DNA of 43,895 nucleotides from positions 1-43,895 of the forward strand of contig UQJV01000012.1 in NCBI GenBank assembly GCA_900541475.1. The letters run 5' to 3'. Positions 32,310 through 40,670 of this stretch are shown here, in pieces. The position numbers and the translations under genes are program-made. The notes below the pieces were generated by a model that saw only the letters and a program-made list of their open reading frames with translations, was not told the DNA's origin and did not search any database. Positions within the stretch are counted from its first letter, which is position 1. Every line of letters starts with the position of its first letter. Origin of the DNA: an uncultured Collinsella sp. (GTDB lineage Bacteria; Actinomycetota; Coriobacteriia; Coriobacteriales; Coriobacteriaceae).

Positions 32310-33506
32310 CTAGGCGACGGGCTTTGCGCGGCGTATGGCCGGGAACAGTACGGTAATGGCGAGGATGACGCCCACGACGGCGATCGTGCCGCCCGCGTAG
32401 CCGATCCAAGCGATGCCCGGGCCCGACACCACGGCGCCGCCGATTGCGGTGCCCGTGCCGATACCCAGATTGAACAGGCCCGAGAAGATCGACATGGCGA
32501 CAGCCGACGAATCCGCCGGCGTGTTCTTGATGAGCTCGGCCTGGAACGCCACGTTAAAGGCCGTGGCGCAGCAGCCCCACAGCGCGCAGACGGCAAGCAC
32601 TGCCGCGAGCGACGATGCGGCCGGACCCATGAGCAGCAGGGCCGCCGGCACGCCGGAGAGCGTAATTGCAAGGAACGGGAAGCGATGCCCATCGAACAGG
32701 CGGCCAAACAGCCAGCTTCCGAGCAGACCAGAGCAGCCGAACGCCGTCAGCGTCATAGTGATGGCGCCCGCGTCGACGTGCGCGACCTGTGCCAGGAAGG
32801 GCTCGATATAGCTGTAACCCGCGTAGTAGCCGGTCGCCATAAAAACCGTGACCGCGTAGAGCGCGATCAGGAGCGGGTTCTTGAGCAGCTCGGGCAACTG
32901 TTTGACGGTAAAGCGCTCGCCCGCCGGCATGGCCGGGAACACGGTCGCCTGGTAGACGACCGCGATGGCCGAGAGGACCCCGACCACGGCAAACGTCATG
33001 CGCCAGCCCACGGCCAAGCCAATAGCGCGACCGAGGGGCAGACCAAAGATCTGCGCGATGGACGAGCCCGTAGCGATCATGCTGATGGCGAGCGCCCCGT
33101 GGCGAGTGTCGACCAGGCGCGAGGCCATAATCGAAGCGACCGACCAGAACACGGCATGTGCGCAAGCGACCACCAGGCGCGCACAGACCAGGACGGGATA
33201 AGTCGGCGCCACAGCGGACAGAAACTGGCCCAGCGAAAACACGGCCAGCACGCCCAGCAACATCCGCTTGAACTCAAAGCGCGAAGCGAACACCATGAGC
33301 GGCAGCGACAGCAGCATGACGCCCCAGGCATAGACCGAGATCATGATGCCGGCTTGGGACTCGGTGAGCGAGAACGACGCGGCGATGTCAGTCAAAAGAC
33401 CGATGGGCATAAACTCCGACGTGTTGAACACGAAGGCGCAGCAGGTGAGTCCGATGAGCGGGAGCCACTGCTTGAGCGTGATGCCGTCTTGCCTTGCCTG
33501 AGTCAT
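32310..33506 (-). CDS. sotB: SotB-like MFS sugar efflux transporter
   Basis: The 398-residue protein has twelve predicted membrane segments in two halves of six. Its first half closely follows the E. coli SotB family: FNTSEFMPIGLL, QAGIMISVYAWGV, ARLVVACAHAVFWS and IATGSSIAQIFGLPLGR. SotB exports sugars such as arabinose and IPTG. The natural substrate here is unknown. The start at 33506 has GGAG ten bases upstream. A long in-frame extension overlaps feoB and is a different reading frame of it. The start codon lies in a 15-bp imperfect inverted repeat. Confidence 0.88.
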   Translation of the reverse strand: MTQARQDGITLKQWLPLIGLTCCAFVFNTSEFMPIGLLTDIAASFSLTESQAGIMISVYAWGVMLLSLPLMVFASRFEFKRMLLGVLAVFSLGQFLSAVAPTYPVLVCARLVVACAHAVFWSVASIMASRLVDTRHGALAISMIATGSSIAQIFGLPLGRAIGLAVGWRMTFAVVGVLSAIAVVYQATVFPAMPAGERFTVKQLPELLKNPLLIALYAVTVFMATGYYAGYSYIEPFLAQVAHVDAGAITMTLTAFGCSGLLGSWLFGRLFDGHRFPFLAITLSGVPAALLLMGPAASSLAAVLAVCALWGCCATAFNVAFQAELIKNTPADSSAVAMSIFSGLFNLGIGTGTAIGGAVVSGPGIAWIGYAGGTIAVVGVILAITVLFPAIRRAKPVA

Positions 33507-33547
33507 ATATAACGTCTCCAATCGTTTTGAGCGGAGGCGATTATATA
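33505..33547. promoter_or_regulatory. Imperfect inverted repeat over the sotB start
   Basis: ATATATAACGTCTCC (33505-33519) is repeated inverted as GGAGGCGATTATATA (33533-33547) with about two differences. It contains the ribosome site region and the start codon. It could be a repressor site or an mRNA hairpin hiding the start. Confidence 0.4.
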
Positions 33548-33627
33548 GCAACGGCCCCGCATCCGTCAGTAACGGACACGGAACCGAAAACAATTCGATA
33601 CACAGAGGTTGCGCCGTCAATAAATAA

Positions 33628-35988
33628 CTAAGCCAGCCCCAGCAATATGCCCGCCGAATGCACGACAAACGCCACGATCCAGGCGACTGCCACCTGAAAC
33701 GCGAACACGGCAACGGCGTAGCGCGCGCCCAGCTCACTCTTGACGGCGCCGATTGCCGCCACGCAAGGCGGGTACAGCAGCGTAAAGACCAAGAACACGT
33801 AGGCGGTGAACGGCGAAAACATGGTCGACAGTGCCGCGGGCGACGTTGCACCCAAAAGCACCGTGAGGGTCGAGATGACGCTCTCCTTGGCGATAAGTCC
33901 GGTGACGAGCGCCGTGGATGCACGCCAGTCGCCAAAGCCGAGCGGCGCCAGCGCCGGCGCGATAATGCTACCCAAACCGGCAAGTAGACTCTGCGACTGA
34001 TCGGCGACCACATTAAAGCGAATGTCGAACGTCTGAAGGAACCAGATAACCACGGTAGCGGCAAAGATAATGGTAAAGGCCTTGGTAATAAAGTCCTTGG
34101 CCTTATCCCATGCCAGCATCACCGTCGTCTTGACGCTCGGCAGGCGGTAATTGGGGAGCTCCATGATAAACGGCACCGGGTCGCCCTTAAATGCCGTGCG
34201 GTTGAGCACCAGGGCGGCAATGCAGCCGACCACAATGCCGATCAGATAGAGCGAAACCATGGCGGGAACTGTCGCCTGCGGGAAAAACGCTCCGCACAGC
34301 AGACCGTAGACCGGCAACTTGGCCGAACAGCTCATGAACGGCGTGAGCATGACCGTCATCTTGCGGTCGTGCTCGGATGGGAGCGTACGGGTCGACATGA
34401 TAGCCGGCACGGTGCAGCCAAAACCGACGAGCATGGGCACGAAGCTGCGGCCCGACAGACCAAAGCGACGCAGCACTTTATCCATGACAAAGGCCACGCG
34501 CGCCATGTAGCCGGAGTCTTCCAGAATGGAGAGGAACAAGAAGAGCACAACGATAATCGGCAGGAAGGTCAGCACACTACCCACACCCGTGAGCACGCCG
34601 TCGACAGCCAGCGAGCGCACCACGTCGTTGGTTCCGAACGCCTTGAGACCCGCATCGGCCGAGGCGATGATGACCGCGATACCGTCCTCCATGAGTCCCT
34701 GCAACGCCGCACCGATCACGCCAAACGTCAGCCAAAAGACAAGGCCCATAATCACCAGGAACGCCGGAATGGCCGTGTAGCGACCCGTCAGGATGCGGTC
34801 GATCTTAACGGAGCGCACGTGCTCGCGGCTCTCGTGCGGTTTGACGACGCAGCGCCCACACACGTCGCCGATAAAGCTAAAGCGCATATCGGCCAGCGCG
34901 GACAGGCGGTCGGTGCCGGCCTCGCCCTCCATCTGGGTAATGATGTGCTCGATAGCGTCGAGCTCGTTGCGATCCAGGTGAAGTGCCTCGGTCACCAGCT
35001 CGTCGCCCTCAACCAGCTTGGTCGCCGCAAAACGCACGGGAATGTGCGCCGTCGCGGCATGGTCCTCGATAAGGTTGGCGATGCCGTGAATGCAGCGATG
35101 CAGCGCGCCGCCGTCTGGACCATCGGGCGCACAGAAGTCCAGGCGACCGGGGCGTTCGTGGAACCGTGCCACGTGCAGGGCATGATCCACCAGCTCGCCG
35201 ATACCCTCGTTGCGGGCAGCGCTAATGGGGACAACGGGCACGCCCAGCAGGCTCTCGAGCAGGTTGACGTCCACGGCGCCGCCGTTGGCCGTCACCTCGT
35301 CCATCATGTTGAGCGCGATGACCATGGGGCAGTCGAGCTCCATGAGCTGCAATGTTAGGTACAGGTTACGCTCGATGTTGGTGGCGTCAATGATGTCGAT
35401 GATGGCGTCCGGGCGCTCGTCGAGGATGAACTGACGGCTCACGACCTCTTCGCCTGTGTACGGCGACAGGGAGTAAATGCCGGGCAGGTCGGTAACGCTC
35501 GCCTCGGGGTGGTTACGAATGGTACCGTCTTTGCGGTCGACCGTTACGCCGGGAAAGTTGCCGACGTGCTGGTTGGAGCCCGTAAGCTGGTTGAACAGCG
35601 TGGTCTTACCGCAGTTTTGGTTGCCGGCGAGGGCAAAATGCAGCGGCGCGCCCTCAGGCACGGCCGTCTTCGCGGCGCGGGGCGAATACGTCCCCTCGCC
35701 CAGGGCCGGATGCTCCGTCGTGCCGATTGCGGCGTTAGCGCGCGGACCCGTATCGGTGTCGTGAATGCCCACGAGCTCGATGCGAGCAGCATCGTCCTTG
35801 CGCAGCGTCAACTCGTAGCCACGCAGGCGAATCTCGAGCGGGTCGCCCATGGGGGCGTACTTCATCATGGTGACTTCGGTGCCCGGCGTTAGGCCCATGT
35901 CCAAAATATGCTGTCGAAGCGCCTGATCGTCGGATGTCACCGATGCGACAACGGCGTCCTTTCCAATCTCGAGTGTATCGAGCTTCAC
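33628..35988 (-). CDS. feoB: Ferrous iron transporter, FeoA-FeoB fusion
   Basis: The 786-residue protein begins with a FeoA SH3-like domain (1-73; LRQHILDMGLTPGTEV) and, after a linker, the FeoB G domain with G1 GNQNCGKTT (122-130), G3 DLPG (167-170) and G4 NMMD (227-230). The membrane part with two Gate regions occupies the C-terminal half. It imports Fe2+ with GTP hydrolysis. FeoA and FeoB are usually separate genes. Translation starts at GTG (35988) after GGAGG. No FeoC is seen. GGTTAGCC repeats upstream may bind an iron regulator. Confidence 0.96.
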   Translation of the reverse strand: MKLDTLEIGKDAVVASVTSDDQALRQHILDMGLTPGTEVTMMKYAPMGDPLEIRLRGYELTLRKDDAARIELVGIHDTDTGPRANAAIGTTEHPALGEGTYSPRAAKTAVPEGAPLHFALAGNQNCGKTTLFNQLTGSNQHVGNFPGVTVDRKDGTIRNHPEASVTDLPGIYSLSPYTGEEVVSRQFILDERPDAIIDIIDATNIERNLYLTLQLMELDCPMVIALNMMDEVTANGGAVDVNLLESLLGVPVVPISAARNEGIGELVDHALHVARFHERPGRLDFCAPDGPDGGALHRCIHGIANLIEDHAATAHIPVRFAATKLVEGDELVTEALHLDRNELDAIEHIITQMEGEAGTDRLSALADMRFSFIGDVCGRCVVKPHESREHVRSVKIDRILTGRYTAIPAFLVIMGLVFWLTFGVIGAALQGLMEDGIAVIIASADAGLKAFGTNDVVRSLAVDGVLTGVGSVLTFLPIIVVLFLFLSILEDSGYMARVAFVMDKVLRRFGLSGRSFVPMLVGFGCTVPAIMSTRTLPSEHDRKMTVMLTPFMSCSAKLPVYGLLCGAFFPQATVPAMVSLYLIGIVVGCIAALVLNRTAFKGDPVPFIMELPNYRLPSVKTTVMLAWDKAKDFITKAFTIIFAATVVIWFLQTFDIRFNVVADQSQSLLAGLGSIIAPALAPLGFGDWRASTALVTGLIAKESVISTLTVLLGATSPAALSTMFSPFTAYVFLVFTLLYPPCVAAIGAVKSELGARYAVAVFAFQVAVAWIVAFVVHSAGILLGLA

Positions 35989-36038
35989 GTCCGTGTTCCT
36001 CCCCCGGCGCCCACAGGGCGTTACATTTTGTTTATCTT

Positions 36039-36071
36039 GGCTAACCGTTTGCCATGGCTAACCATTTAACC
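36039..36071 (-). promoter_or_regulatory. Repeated GGTTAGCC sites upstream of feoB
   Basis: GGCTAACC occurs at 36039-36046 and 36056-36063, with TTAACC at 36066-36071. On the minus strand these read GGTTAGCC twice plus GGTTAA. The second forms a near-palindrome GTTAGCCATGGCAAAC. The half-site resembles that of DtxR/IdeR iron repressors. Its position 50-85 bp before feoB suits an operator. Confidence 0.45.
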
Positions 36072-36145
36072 ACGCATGATAGCGCGAACACACACCGATG
36101 TTCAATCGACAGATTGCCGCCCTGGCGGGCTTGCAGCGTCGAGTG

Positions 36146-36173
36146 GTTACGGCGTTTGGTAAAACGCCGTAAC
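36146..36173 (-). terminator. Perfect hairpin after the hydrolase gene
   Basis: GTTACGGCGTTT pairs exactly with AAACGCCGTAAC (12 bp, four-base loop), touching the stop codon. The minus strand has no T-tract after it, so termination would not be of the classic type. Confidence 0.5.
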
Positions 36174-37075
36174 TAAAACCCGTGGCGCTCCAGGAAGCGG
36201 AAGGCTAGGCGAATCCAAGGACGGACCGCCACCTGCTTGTCCTCGTTGTCGACCGCGGTGTTGGCGTTGCCGAGCGAAAGGCCGTGACCACCTTGGTCAA
36301 AGACGTGCATCTCGCATACGACGCCTTCCTCGGCCATGCGCTGCGCAAACGGATAGACCTGCGCGATCGGCGCCGTTTTATCGTCGGACACGCCCCACAC
36401 AAAGGTCGGGGGCATCTGGCGCGAAACGTGTGTGGTGGGGCAGATGTCGGCCAGATGCTCGTCAGTTGCCTCGTCACCCGTCACCATCGACAGGTAGTCG
36501 TTGAGCAGATCGCGCCCCGTCTTGCCGCCCGTCTTGGGCACGCGCAGGTCGATGCGCGGGTCGCGCGTCTGCATGTCGCGCACATAGGCAAAGTCGAGCA
36601 GCGGATAGCCCAGCACCACGGCATCGGGACGAATGTCGTCCGGACGCGCCCCTGCCAGGCCCGCGAAGGGACCAGTCTTCCATTGCGTTGCCAGCGAAGC
36701 GCAGATCATGCCGCCCGCCGAGAACCCCACGACGCACACGCGCTTGGGATCGACATGCCACTCGTCGGCGTTGGCGCGCACCGTGGCGACCATCTTGGCA
36801 AGGTCTGCCTGCGGGTGCGGAAAGCTCACATCGCCCGTGTCACTCGTGACATAGTTGAGCACAAAGGCCTGGTAACCGTGATCCAAAAACGCAAACGCCA
36901 CGGGATCCTGCTCATGCAGAGCGATATGCGTAAACGCACCTCCGCCGCAGATAATCACAGCAGGGCGGCGGCCATTCGGCTTATCGGGCAGCGGCTCGGC
37001 ACCCAAATACGTAAACGTCGCCGGATATTCCTCGGTCGGTTCCTCGCCCCACAGCGCATGGTTCTCGACAATCAT
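36173..37075 (-). CDS. Alpha/beta hydrolase (esterase/acetyl-xylan esterase-like)
   Basis: The 300-residue protein has the oxyanion segment ICGGGAFTHIA (42-52), the nucleophile elbow GFSAGG with S119, an acid residue at D231/D232 (SDDKTAP) and H264 in GGHGLSLG. This is the BD-FAE/hormone-sensitive-lipase-like layout found in carbohydrate or xylan esterases. There is no signal peptide. The ATG at 37075 follows GGGAG. The open frame extends upstream antisense to the EIIA gene without family similarity, so the shorter start is used. The substrate is unknown. Confidence 0.88.
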   Translation of the reverse strand: MIVENHALWGEEPTEEYPATFTYLGAEPLPDKPNGRRPAVIICGGGAFTHIALHEQDPVAFAFLDHGYQAFVLNYVTSDTGDVSFPHPQADLAKMVATVRANADEWHVDPKRVCVVGFSAGGMICASLATQWKTGPFAGLAGARPDDIRPDAVVLGYPLLDFAYVRDMQTRDPRIDLRVPKTGGKTGRDLLNDYLSMVTGDEATDEHLADICPTTHVSRQMPPTFVWGVSDDKTAPIAQVYPFAQRMAEEGVVCEMHVFDQGGHGLSLGNANTAVDNEDKQVAVRPWIRLAFRFLERHGF

Positions 37076-37261
37076 ATGTGCTCCCTTCGCGCAAATTATG
37101 CGCCCTTGTTTTTCGCCTTCAAGCGTACCCCACTTGAACCCGTGGCGCAGAAACACTCCAGCAATAAGTTTCCCTTCAACTGATATATCACATAATCCCA
37201 GCTCAGAGGTATCGCTGAGCAGCGTAAAATAGGGGGCGTTGACCAAGCCGCGAAACATATA

Positions 37262-37273
37262 TGAAACGTTTCC
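37262..37273 (+). promoter_or_regulatory. LacI/CcpA-type operator upstream of the EIIA gene
   Basis: TGAAACGTTTCC contains the perfect palindrome GAAACGTTTC (37263-37272), a core sequence of LacI/GalR-family operators and catabolite-response elements. It lies 47 bp before the EIIA ATG, next to a TTGACC that could be a -35 box. Confidence 0.5.
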
Positions 37274-37319
37274 GGCAAACCAAGCGCGCGATATGCGCCT
37301 ATTTAAGTTGGAGGCAACT

Positions 37320-37883
37320 ATGGGTCTGCTCGATTCGTTTAAGTCCACCTTCACCTCGACGGGCGAGGCGTCCGTTCCGCCCGCAGCAAGCTTCGCCACC
37401 CGCGAAGGCGTCATCTATGCCCCCGTCAACGGCGTGCTCGTCAACCTGGACGAGGTCCCTGACGAGACGATCGCCTCGGGCATGCTTGGCCAGGGCTATG
37501 GCATCGAGCCCATTACCGGCACCATCTATGCGCCCGCCAACGGCCGCATCGGTGCCACCACCGTCACCAACCACTCCATCGGCATGATTACCGAAGACGG
37601 CCTGCGCGTGTTCATCCATGTCGGCCTGGGCACCGTGGAAATGAACGGCAAGGGTTTTGCCCGCTTTGTCGAGATGGGCGATGTGGTCAAGGCAGGCCAG
37701 CCGCTCATCAGCTTCGACCGCGAGGCCATCAAGGCCGCCGGTCACGAGGACATCGTGACCGTCATCGTCTCCGAGCTCGATCGTCTTAAGAGCATCGACC
37801 ATGTCGGCGAGTCTGGAACGCTTATCGGCGGCAACCCGCTCGTCAAGCTTGGCGACCCGCTGCTGGTTGCCAAGACCAAGTAG
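37320..37883 (+). CDS. PTS EIIA(Glc)-type phosphocarrier, stand-alone
   Basis: The 187-residue protein matches EIIA(Glc)/Crr. It has a flexible N-terminus, then IYAPVNGVLVNLDEVPD, NHSIGM with H85, and RVFIHVGLGTVEMNGKGF with H100. The two histidines are 15 residues apart, as H75 and H90 of E. coli EIIA(Glc), with the second the phosphorylation site. It passes phosphate from HPr to an EIIB of the glucose/beta-glucoside class and may signal carbon status. The ATG follows GGAGG. A strong terminator follows, so it stands alone. The EIIC at 2097-3311 belongs to the same PTS class. Confidence 0.93.
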   Translation: MGLLDSFKSTFTSTGEASVPPAASFATREGVIYAPVNGVLVNLDEVPDETIASGMLGQGYGIEPITGTIYAPANGRIGATTVTNHSIGMITEDGLRVFIHVGLGTVEMNGKGFARFVEMGDVVKAGQPLISFDREAIKAAGHEDIVTVIVSELDRLKSIDHVGESGTLIGGNPLVKLGDPLLVAKTK

Positions 37884-37920
37884 CCAGGCCCCGCGCCACA
37901 CAGCCAAAAGGCACCTCGTC

Positions 37921-37954
37921 AAGCGCCCGCGACCATTTGGCCGCGGGCGCTTTT
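37921..37954 (+). terminator. Terminator after the EIIA gene
   Basis: AAGCGCCCGCG (37921-37931) pairs perfectly with CGCGGGCGCTT (37942-37952) around a ten-base loop and runs into TTTT on the plus strand. Confidence 0.88.
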
Positions 37955-38064
37955 CGTTTGAAAAACCATCCCGCCAATGCCTTATCTGTATAGCCCAAAT
38001 GAGCCGAGCTGCTAGAATATCGAACTGTATGGATAACTATCATTCAACCGTTATGGGAGGATAC

Positions 38065-39468
38065 GTGAACCGCACCAAAATCGCGCAGCTCTACGCCGAT
38101 GCCGAGTCGCTCGGCGGCCAGACCGTCACCGTCGCCGGCTGGGTCAAGTCCGTCCGCGACATGAAGAACTTTGGCTTTGTTACGCTCAACGACGGCAGCT
38201 GCTTCCGCGACCTGCAGGTCGTCATGAACCGCGAGGCGCTCGACAACTACGACGAGATCGCCCACCAAAACGTCTCGACCGCCCTCATCTGCACCGGCAC
38301 CGTCAAGCTGACCCCCGATGCGCCCCAGCCTTTCGAGCTTTCTGCCACCTCCATCGAGGTCGAGGGCGTCAGCGCCCCGGATTACCCGCTGCAGAAGAAG
38401 CGCGCAACCGTCGAGTTCCTGCGCACCCAGCAGCACCTGCGCCCGCGCACCAACCTATTCCGTGCCGTGTTCCGCATCCGCTCTGTCGCGGCTGCCGCCA
38501 TCCACCGCTTCTTCCAGGAGCAGGGCTTTGTCTACGTCAACACCCCCATCATCACCACGAGTGACTGCGAGGGTGCCGGCGAGATGTTCCGCGTGACCAC
38601 GCTCGACCCCAAAAATCCGCCCCTCACCGAGTCCGGCGAGGTCGACTGGAGCCAGGACTTCTTTGGCAAGCATGCGAGCCTCACCGTGTCCGGCCAGCTC
38701 AATGCCGAGAACTTTGCCATGGCCTTTGGCGACGTGTACACCTTTGGCCCCACCTTCCGCGCCGAGAACTCCAACACCACGCGCCACGCCGCCGAGTTTT
38801 GGATGATCGAGCCCGAGATGGCCTTTGCCGATCTGAACGACTACATGGATAACGCCGAGGCCATGCTCAAGTACGTCCTTAAGGACGTTATGGCCACCTG
38901 CCCCGACGAGCTCAACATGCTCAACAAGTTTGTGGACAAGGGACTGATCGAGCGTCTGGACCACGTGGCAAACTCTGACTTTGCCCGCGTTACCTACACC
39001 GAAGCCGTCGAGATCCTGGAGCAGGCAGTCGCTGCTGGCCACCAGTTTGATTACCCCGTCAGCTGGGGCATCGACCTGCAGACCGAGCACGAGCGCTTCC
39101 TGACCGAGGAGCACTTTAAGCGCCCGACCTTCGTAACCGACTACCCGGCAGAGATCAAGGCCTTCTACATGCGCATGAACGACGACGGCAAGACCGTCGC
39201 CGCCGCCGACTGCCTGGTGCCGGGCATCGGCGAGATTATCGGTGGCTCCCAGCGCGAGGAGCGCCTGGACCTGCTCGAAGGTCGAATTAAGGATCTGGGC
39301 ATGGCCCCCGAGCAGTACAAGTACTATCTGGACCTGCGCCGCTATGGCTCCTGCAAGCACGCCGGCTACGGCTTGGGCTTTGAGCGCTTGGTCATGTACC
39401 TGACGGGCGTGGGCAACATCCGCGACGTCCTGCCGCACCCGCGCACCGTGGGCAACGCCGACTTCTAA
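38065..39468 (+). CDS. asnS: Asparaginyl-tRNA synthetase
   Basis: The 467-residue class IIb synthetase has an N-terminal OB-fold (VTVAGWVKSVRDMKNFGFV), class II motif 2 (FGPTFRAENSNTTRH) and motif 3 (GLGFERLVMYLTG). It charges tRNA(Asn). The GTG at 38065 with GGGAGG four bases upstream gives exactly the family length. In-frame ATGs at 38029 and 38053 lie before or within the ribosome site. A TAGAAT near 38014 may be the -10 box. Confidence 0.96.
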   Translation: MNRTKIAQLYADAESLGGQTVTVAGWVKSVRDMKNFGFVTLNDGSCFRDLQVVMNREALDNYDEIAHQNVSTALICTGTVKLTPDAPQPFELSATSIEVEGVSAPDYPLQKKRATVEFLRTQQHLRPRTNLFRAVFRIRSVAAAAIHRFFQEQGFVYVNTPIITTSDCEGAGEMFRVTTLDPKNPPLTESGEVDWSQDFFGKHASLTVSGQLNAENFAMAFGDVYTFGPTFRAENSNTTRHAAEFWMIEPEMAFADLNDYMDNAEAMLKYVLKDVMATCPDELNMLNKFVDKGLIERLDHVANSDFARVTYTEAVEILEQAVAAGHQFDYPVSWGIDLQTEHERFLTEEHFKRPTFVTDYPAEIKAFYMRMNDDGKTVAAADCLVPGIGEIIGGSQREERLDLLEGRIKDLGMAPEQYKYYLDLRRYGSCKHAGYGLGFERLVMYLTGVGNIRDVLPHPRTVGNADF

Positions 39469-39516
39469 TCGTCGGACGCTAGCTCGCGTCGCCACACGCC
39501 AACTCTCATCGCACAA

Positions 39517-39550
39517 GCGTCTCTCGGCATCGGTCGAGAGACGCTTTTTT
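39517..39550 (+). terminator. Terminator after asnS
   Basis: GCGTCTCTCG (39517-39526) pairs with CGAGAGACGC (39535-39544), followed by six Ts. Confidence 0.93.
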
Positions 39551-39563
39551 CAACAGCATCCGT

Positions 39564-39585
39564 CAAGCTTTTGGCAAGCTTTTGG
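39564..39585. repeat. Tandem 11-bp duplication
   Basis: CAAGCTTTTGG occurs twice back to back between the asnS terminator and the WYL regulator gene. The rest of that gap shows nothing recognisable. Confidence 0.75.
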
Positions 39586-39726
39586 TCAGTTGAGCAGGGC
39601 TGTTGAAAACTCGAACCGCCGTTTGCCGACGACTACCGACCGCCCAGAGCGCCCTGCGCCCCTGGGAAAACCCCGCGTCCTAGGCTCCATACCGTTGCCA
39701 CCCAAAACGGAAAGGACGTGGGCACC

Positions 39727-40509
39727 ATGACCGAAACCGCTGTTGAAACCTACGACACCACGACTAGAGGCGCCGCCTCGATGGCAGCCTATCGCGCCGT
39801 TCGCATCCTGCAACTATTAAGCGAGAACACCGGCGAGGACAAGGCCATGCTTTCCGATGAGTTGATCCGGCGCCTCGCCCATCCCGACGACCCCGCCCGC
39901 ATGCCCATTTCGGCGGCGCGGCGCAGCATCTACACCGCCATCTCCGCACTTCGCCATGCCGGATACGAAATTGAGTACAAGCGCGGCGTGGGGTATCGGC
40001 TCTTGACCCGTCCGCTCACCGACGAGGAAATCATCCGGCTCCACGGCATGGTCATGCGCAACCGCTCCACGCCCATCGCCATTCGAAAAAGCATGGCTCA
40101 GCACTTGGTCGCCATGGCGAGTGCCGACGTTCGCGGTTACCTCGATGCACCCGAGCCTGCTCCAAGTGCCGGCAGCAAATCCACCAAGGCCACGCGCACG
40201 CCCGTCAAGCGCATCGACGCCTGCGAGCTCATCGAGCAGGCCATCGACCACGGGACCACGGTGAGCTTTGATATTTCGAGCGTCACGGCACGCGGCGAAA
40301 CCGAGGTGGTGCGGATGACGGTCCGGCCCTTTGCCATCAGGCAACGCGATGGCGTCTCGTATCTGCTGGGAACGGTCTACGACACCCGAGGCGCCGACGA
40401 CACCCTGCGCACCGTTGAGGTCAGCCGCATGAAAAACGTCAGCACGCGCTTGCTCGACGGCAAGAAACTCTTTGCTGCGCTAGACGAGGAGGACGCCTCC
40501 GCCGCATAA
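39727..40509 (+). CDS. WYL-domain transcriptional regulator
   Basis: The 260-residue protein has an N-terminal winged helix-turn-helix (about 20-90, with ARRSIYTAISALRHAGYEIEY and YKRGVGYRLL), a low-complexity linker (about 135-155) and a WYL ligand domain (RIDACELIEQAIDHGTTVSF to SYLLGTVYDTRG). WYL proteins sense small ligands or nucleic acids and control nearby genes. The ATG at 39727 is ten bases after AAAGGA. A GTG at 39718 is too close to it. It is encoded in front of the ABC importer and is a natural candidate for its regulator. Confidence 0.85.
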   Translation: MTETAVETYDTTTRGAASMAAYRAVRILQLLSENTGEDKAMLSDELIRRLAHPDDPARMPISAARRSIYTAISALRHAGYEIEYKRGVGYRLLTRPLTDEEIIRLHGMVMRNRSTPIAIRKSMAQHLVAMASADVRGYLDAPEPAPSAGSKSTKATRTPVKRIDACELIEQAIDHGTTVSFDISSVTARGETEVVRMTVRPFAIRQRDGVSYLLGTVYDTRGADDTLRTVEVSRMKNVSTRLLDGKKLFAALDEEDASAA

Positions 40510-40578
40510 GAACCTCCGCCGTCCATTCAACTACCCGTACCGCCCATCCGGTTCTGTATTAAAAAACCCGCCAAGTTA

Positions 40579-40634
40579 TTGTAAAAATGGACATCCGCGC
40601 TACTATAGTTCCACTTGCACTTTGTTTGAGTGCA
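40579..40634 (+). promoter_or_regulatory. Promoter and inverted repeat before the ABC importer
   Basis: TTGTAA (40579-40584) and TACTAT (40601-40606) are 16 bp apart. Just downstream TGCACT (40616-40621) and AGTGCA (40629-40634) form an inverted repeat around seven bases, placed where a repressor would block the start of transcription. Confidence 0.6.
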
Positions 40635-40670
40635 GTGTTTCCAGCCATTTCTATACTGGGGGGTAACGAT

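Noticed and set aside
37076..37414. N-terminal extension of the alpha/beta hydrolase
   Set aside because: It overlaps the EIIA gene start on the other strand and shows no family similarity. The ATG at 37075 has its own ribosome site.
40510..40670. T-box or riboswitch before the TrpX-like importer
   Set aside because: The region is short, lacks the conserved T-box element, and is explained by a promoter and a small inverted repeat.
40587..40670. Longer start for the ABC binding lipoprotein
   Set aside because: That ATG overlaps the promoter -10 region. The start at 40671 gives a standard lipoprotein signal peptide.
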